Assembly: GCA_934692485.1 (NCBI GenBank)
Contig: CAKUTX010000001.1
Location: 186,001 to 250,000 of the forward strand
DNA length: 64,000 nt
Direction of reading: 5' to 3'
Source: an uncultured Candidatus Melainabacteria bacterium
Lineage (GTDB): Bacteria; Cyanobacteriota; Vampirovibrionia; Gastranaerophilales; Gastranaerophilaceae
Every line of letters begins with the position of its first letter. The stretch's first letter is position 1. This document shows positions 62,658 through 64,000 of this stretch, piece by piece. The notes under the pieces are model-generated. The model did no database searches. It was not told the origin of the DNA and saw only the letters and a program-made list of their open reading frames with translations. The translations under genes were made by a program, and so were the position numbers.

Positions 62658-64000
62658 ATGGTTAACGAAACAAAAAAAGAGTACAAAGAAACCTTAAATT
62701 TGCCACAAACAACTTTGGCAATGAGAGCTAATGCAACAGTCAGAGAACTTGAAATTCAAAAATTTTGGGAAGAACACGATATTTATAATAAAATTATTAA
62801 CAATCGAGATAAAGCAAATAAATTTATTTTGCATGACGGCCCTCCATATTTGAGTTCTGAAAAAATTCACGTTGGAACAGCTTTAAATAAAATCCTTAAA
62901 GATATTTTGTTAAAATATAAAGCTCAAGCTGGTTTTTATACACCATATGTTCCAGGTTATGACGGACACGGTTTGCCAATCGAAAACAAAGTTGTAAAAA
63001 CAATCAAAGGAGGCAGAAGCGCTGTTACTCCTTACGAATTACGACAAAAATGCAGAGAATTTGCTCACACAAGTCTTAAAGGACAAGAAAACGAATTCAA
63101 AAGACTCGGAGTACTCGGCGATTGGGAACATCCATATTTAACGATTAATCCAGAATTTGAAGCAGAACAAGTTCGAGTTTTTGGAGAAATGTATAAAAAA
63201 GGGTATATTGAAAAAGGGTTAAAACCTGTTTATTGGTGCGCATCTTGCGAAACAGCTCTTGCAGAAGCTGAAGTTGAATATGCAGATCACACATCAACAT
63301 CAATTTACGTTCGTTTTAAATTTGATGAAGAAAGCACCGAAAAAATTCAAAAAATATTGAATACAACAAACAATTCTCCTATATATGCCATCATTTGGAC
63401 AACAACTCCATGGACAATTCCTTCAAATATGGCAATTAGTATGCACCCGAAATTTGAATATACATTCTTTGAACATGACGGTGATATTTACGTAGTTGCA
63501 CAAGGTTTGTTGGCAAACTTCTTGGCTGATGTTGAATGGGAAGAAAAAGATATTAAAGTTATCGGTTCATGCGTTGGTTCAGACTTAGAACTACTTAACA
63601 CCCAACATCCGCTTGTGAATAGAAAATCCCCTATTATTTTGGGTGAACACGTTACACTGGATGCCGGAACAGGTTCTGTTCATACTGCACCAGGACATGG
63701 TCTTGAGGACTATGAAGTTGGTTGCAAATATGGAATTGAAGTATTCTCTCCGCTTGATAGCAAAGGAGTTTGGACTGAAGCTGTAAATGACAAAGATTTA
63801 GAAGGAATTCCTTATTACAAAGGAAATTCTATCGTAATAGAAAAACTTAAAAACTGTGGAGCATTATTGAAAGCTCAAGACATAAACCACAGCTATCCTC
63901 ATTGCTGGAGATGTAAAAACCCTGTAATTTACAGAGCAACTCCTCAATGGTTTGTAAAAGTTGATAAATTCAGAGATAAAGCTTTGGAAGCAATTAAAAA
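62658..64000 (+). CDS. ileS: Isoleucyl-tRNA synthetase, 5' part (runs off window)
   Basis: About 447 codons of a class I synthetase, open to the right edge. The N-terminus has HDGPPYLSSEKIHVGTALNK, where the HIGH signature reads HVGT, and PYVPGYDGHGLPIENKVVK. A CP1 editing domain follows with IWTTTPWTIPSNMAI and VHTAPGHGLEDYEVG. These match IleS, not ValS or LeuS. AAGGAT lies 4 nt before the ATG. It starts 2 nt after the symporter stop, so co-transcription is likely. Confidence 0.96.
   Translation, partial: MVNETKKEYKETLNLPQTTLAMRANATVRELEIQKFWEEHDIYNKIINNRDKANKFILHDGPPYLSSEKIHVGTALNKILKDILLKYKAQAGFYTPYVPGYDGHGLPIENKVVKTIKGGRSAVTPYELRQKCREFAHTSLKGQENEFKRLGVLGDWEHPYLTINPEFEAEQVRVFGEMYKKGYIEKGLKPVYWCASCETALAEAEVEYADHTSTSIYVRFKFDEESTEKIQKILNTTNNSPIYAIIWTTTPWTIPSNMAISMHPKFEYTFFEHDGDIYVVAQGLLANFLADVEWEEKDIKVIGSCVGSDLELLNTQHPLVNRKSPIILGEHVTLDAGTGSVHTAPGHGLEDYEVGCKYGIEVFSPLDSKGVWTEAVNDKDLEGIPYYKGNSIVIEKLKNCGALLKAQDINHSYPHCWRCKNPVIYRATPQWFVKVDKFRDKALEAIK

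Overview
The window is AT-rich bacterial DNA with mostly housekeeping genes. My best placement is a gut-type non-photosynthetic cyanobacterial relative (Vampirovibrionia/Melainabacteria, Gastranaerophilales-like). The basis is the cyanobacteria-like order rpoA-rplQ-truA-rplM-rpsI, two ribosomal S1 paralogues, SepF together with MinCDE, GT9 heptosyltransferase-type enzymes (a Gram-negative envelope) and no photosynthesis genes. This is an inference from gene content, not a phylogeny.

Layout. 0-7.5 kb (minus strand): the S10-spc ribosomal operon, rpsJ to rpsN, running off the left edge. 7.7-10.9 kb: a translationally coupled pair of unfamiliar proteins, a HAD-type phosphatase with a C-terminal membrane anchor and a kinase-fold protein. 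10.9-13.6 kb: nadA-rlmB-sigma factor. 13.7-16.2 kb: type IV pilus PilM/PilN-like fusion and PilO. 16.2-24.3 kb (minus): radical SAM protein, comF, two S1 proteins around ispH, and valS. 24.4-32.4 kb: tRNA-Cys, a TPM protein, a nucleotidyltransferase-like protein, tRNA-Val with a duplicated 3' end, and lineage-specific proteins (845-aa helical, 233-aa secreted-like, LysM with tandem repeats) around class II aldolase. 32.7-36.3 kb: ftsZ, nadK, sepF, yggS. 36.6-51.8 kb: TPR-glycosyltransferase, split chromate transporter, comM, a pilin with a divergent XRE regulator, GT9, tdk, TrmB-type regulator, SDR, secG, NrtR-like regulator, a glucosaminidase with a Met-rich N-terminus, minCDE, and PadR-DUF512. 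51.9-57.3 kb (minus): the alpha operon infA-rpmJ-rpsM-rpsK-rpsD-rpoA-rplQ-truA-rplM-rpsI, separated from the S10-spc block. 57.6-64 kb: a small protein, an SH3-like secreted protein, pheT, a dicarboxylate/amino-acid symporter and the 5' part of ileS.

The most striking pattern is regulatory. Nine genes have no Shine-Dalgarno sequence and instead carry a -10 hexamer exactly 6 nt before the ATG, so transcription should begin at the start codon (leaderless mRNAs). These are mostly first genes of small accessory or regulatory units, while ribosomal and other housekeeping genes have normal AGGAG-type sites. Other points of interest are the kinase/phosphatase pair, a Met-rich FSMP-repeat domain fused to a glucosaminidase, acidic extensions in MinC and MinE, and the tRNA-Val 3'-end duplication. 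I saw no CRISPR array, transposase or prophage.
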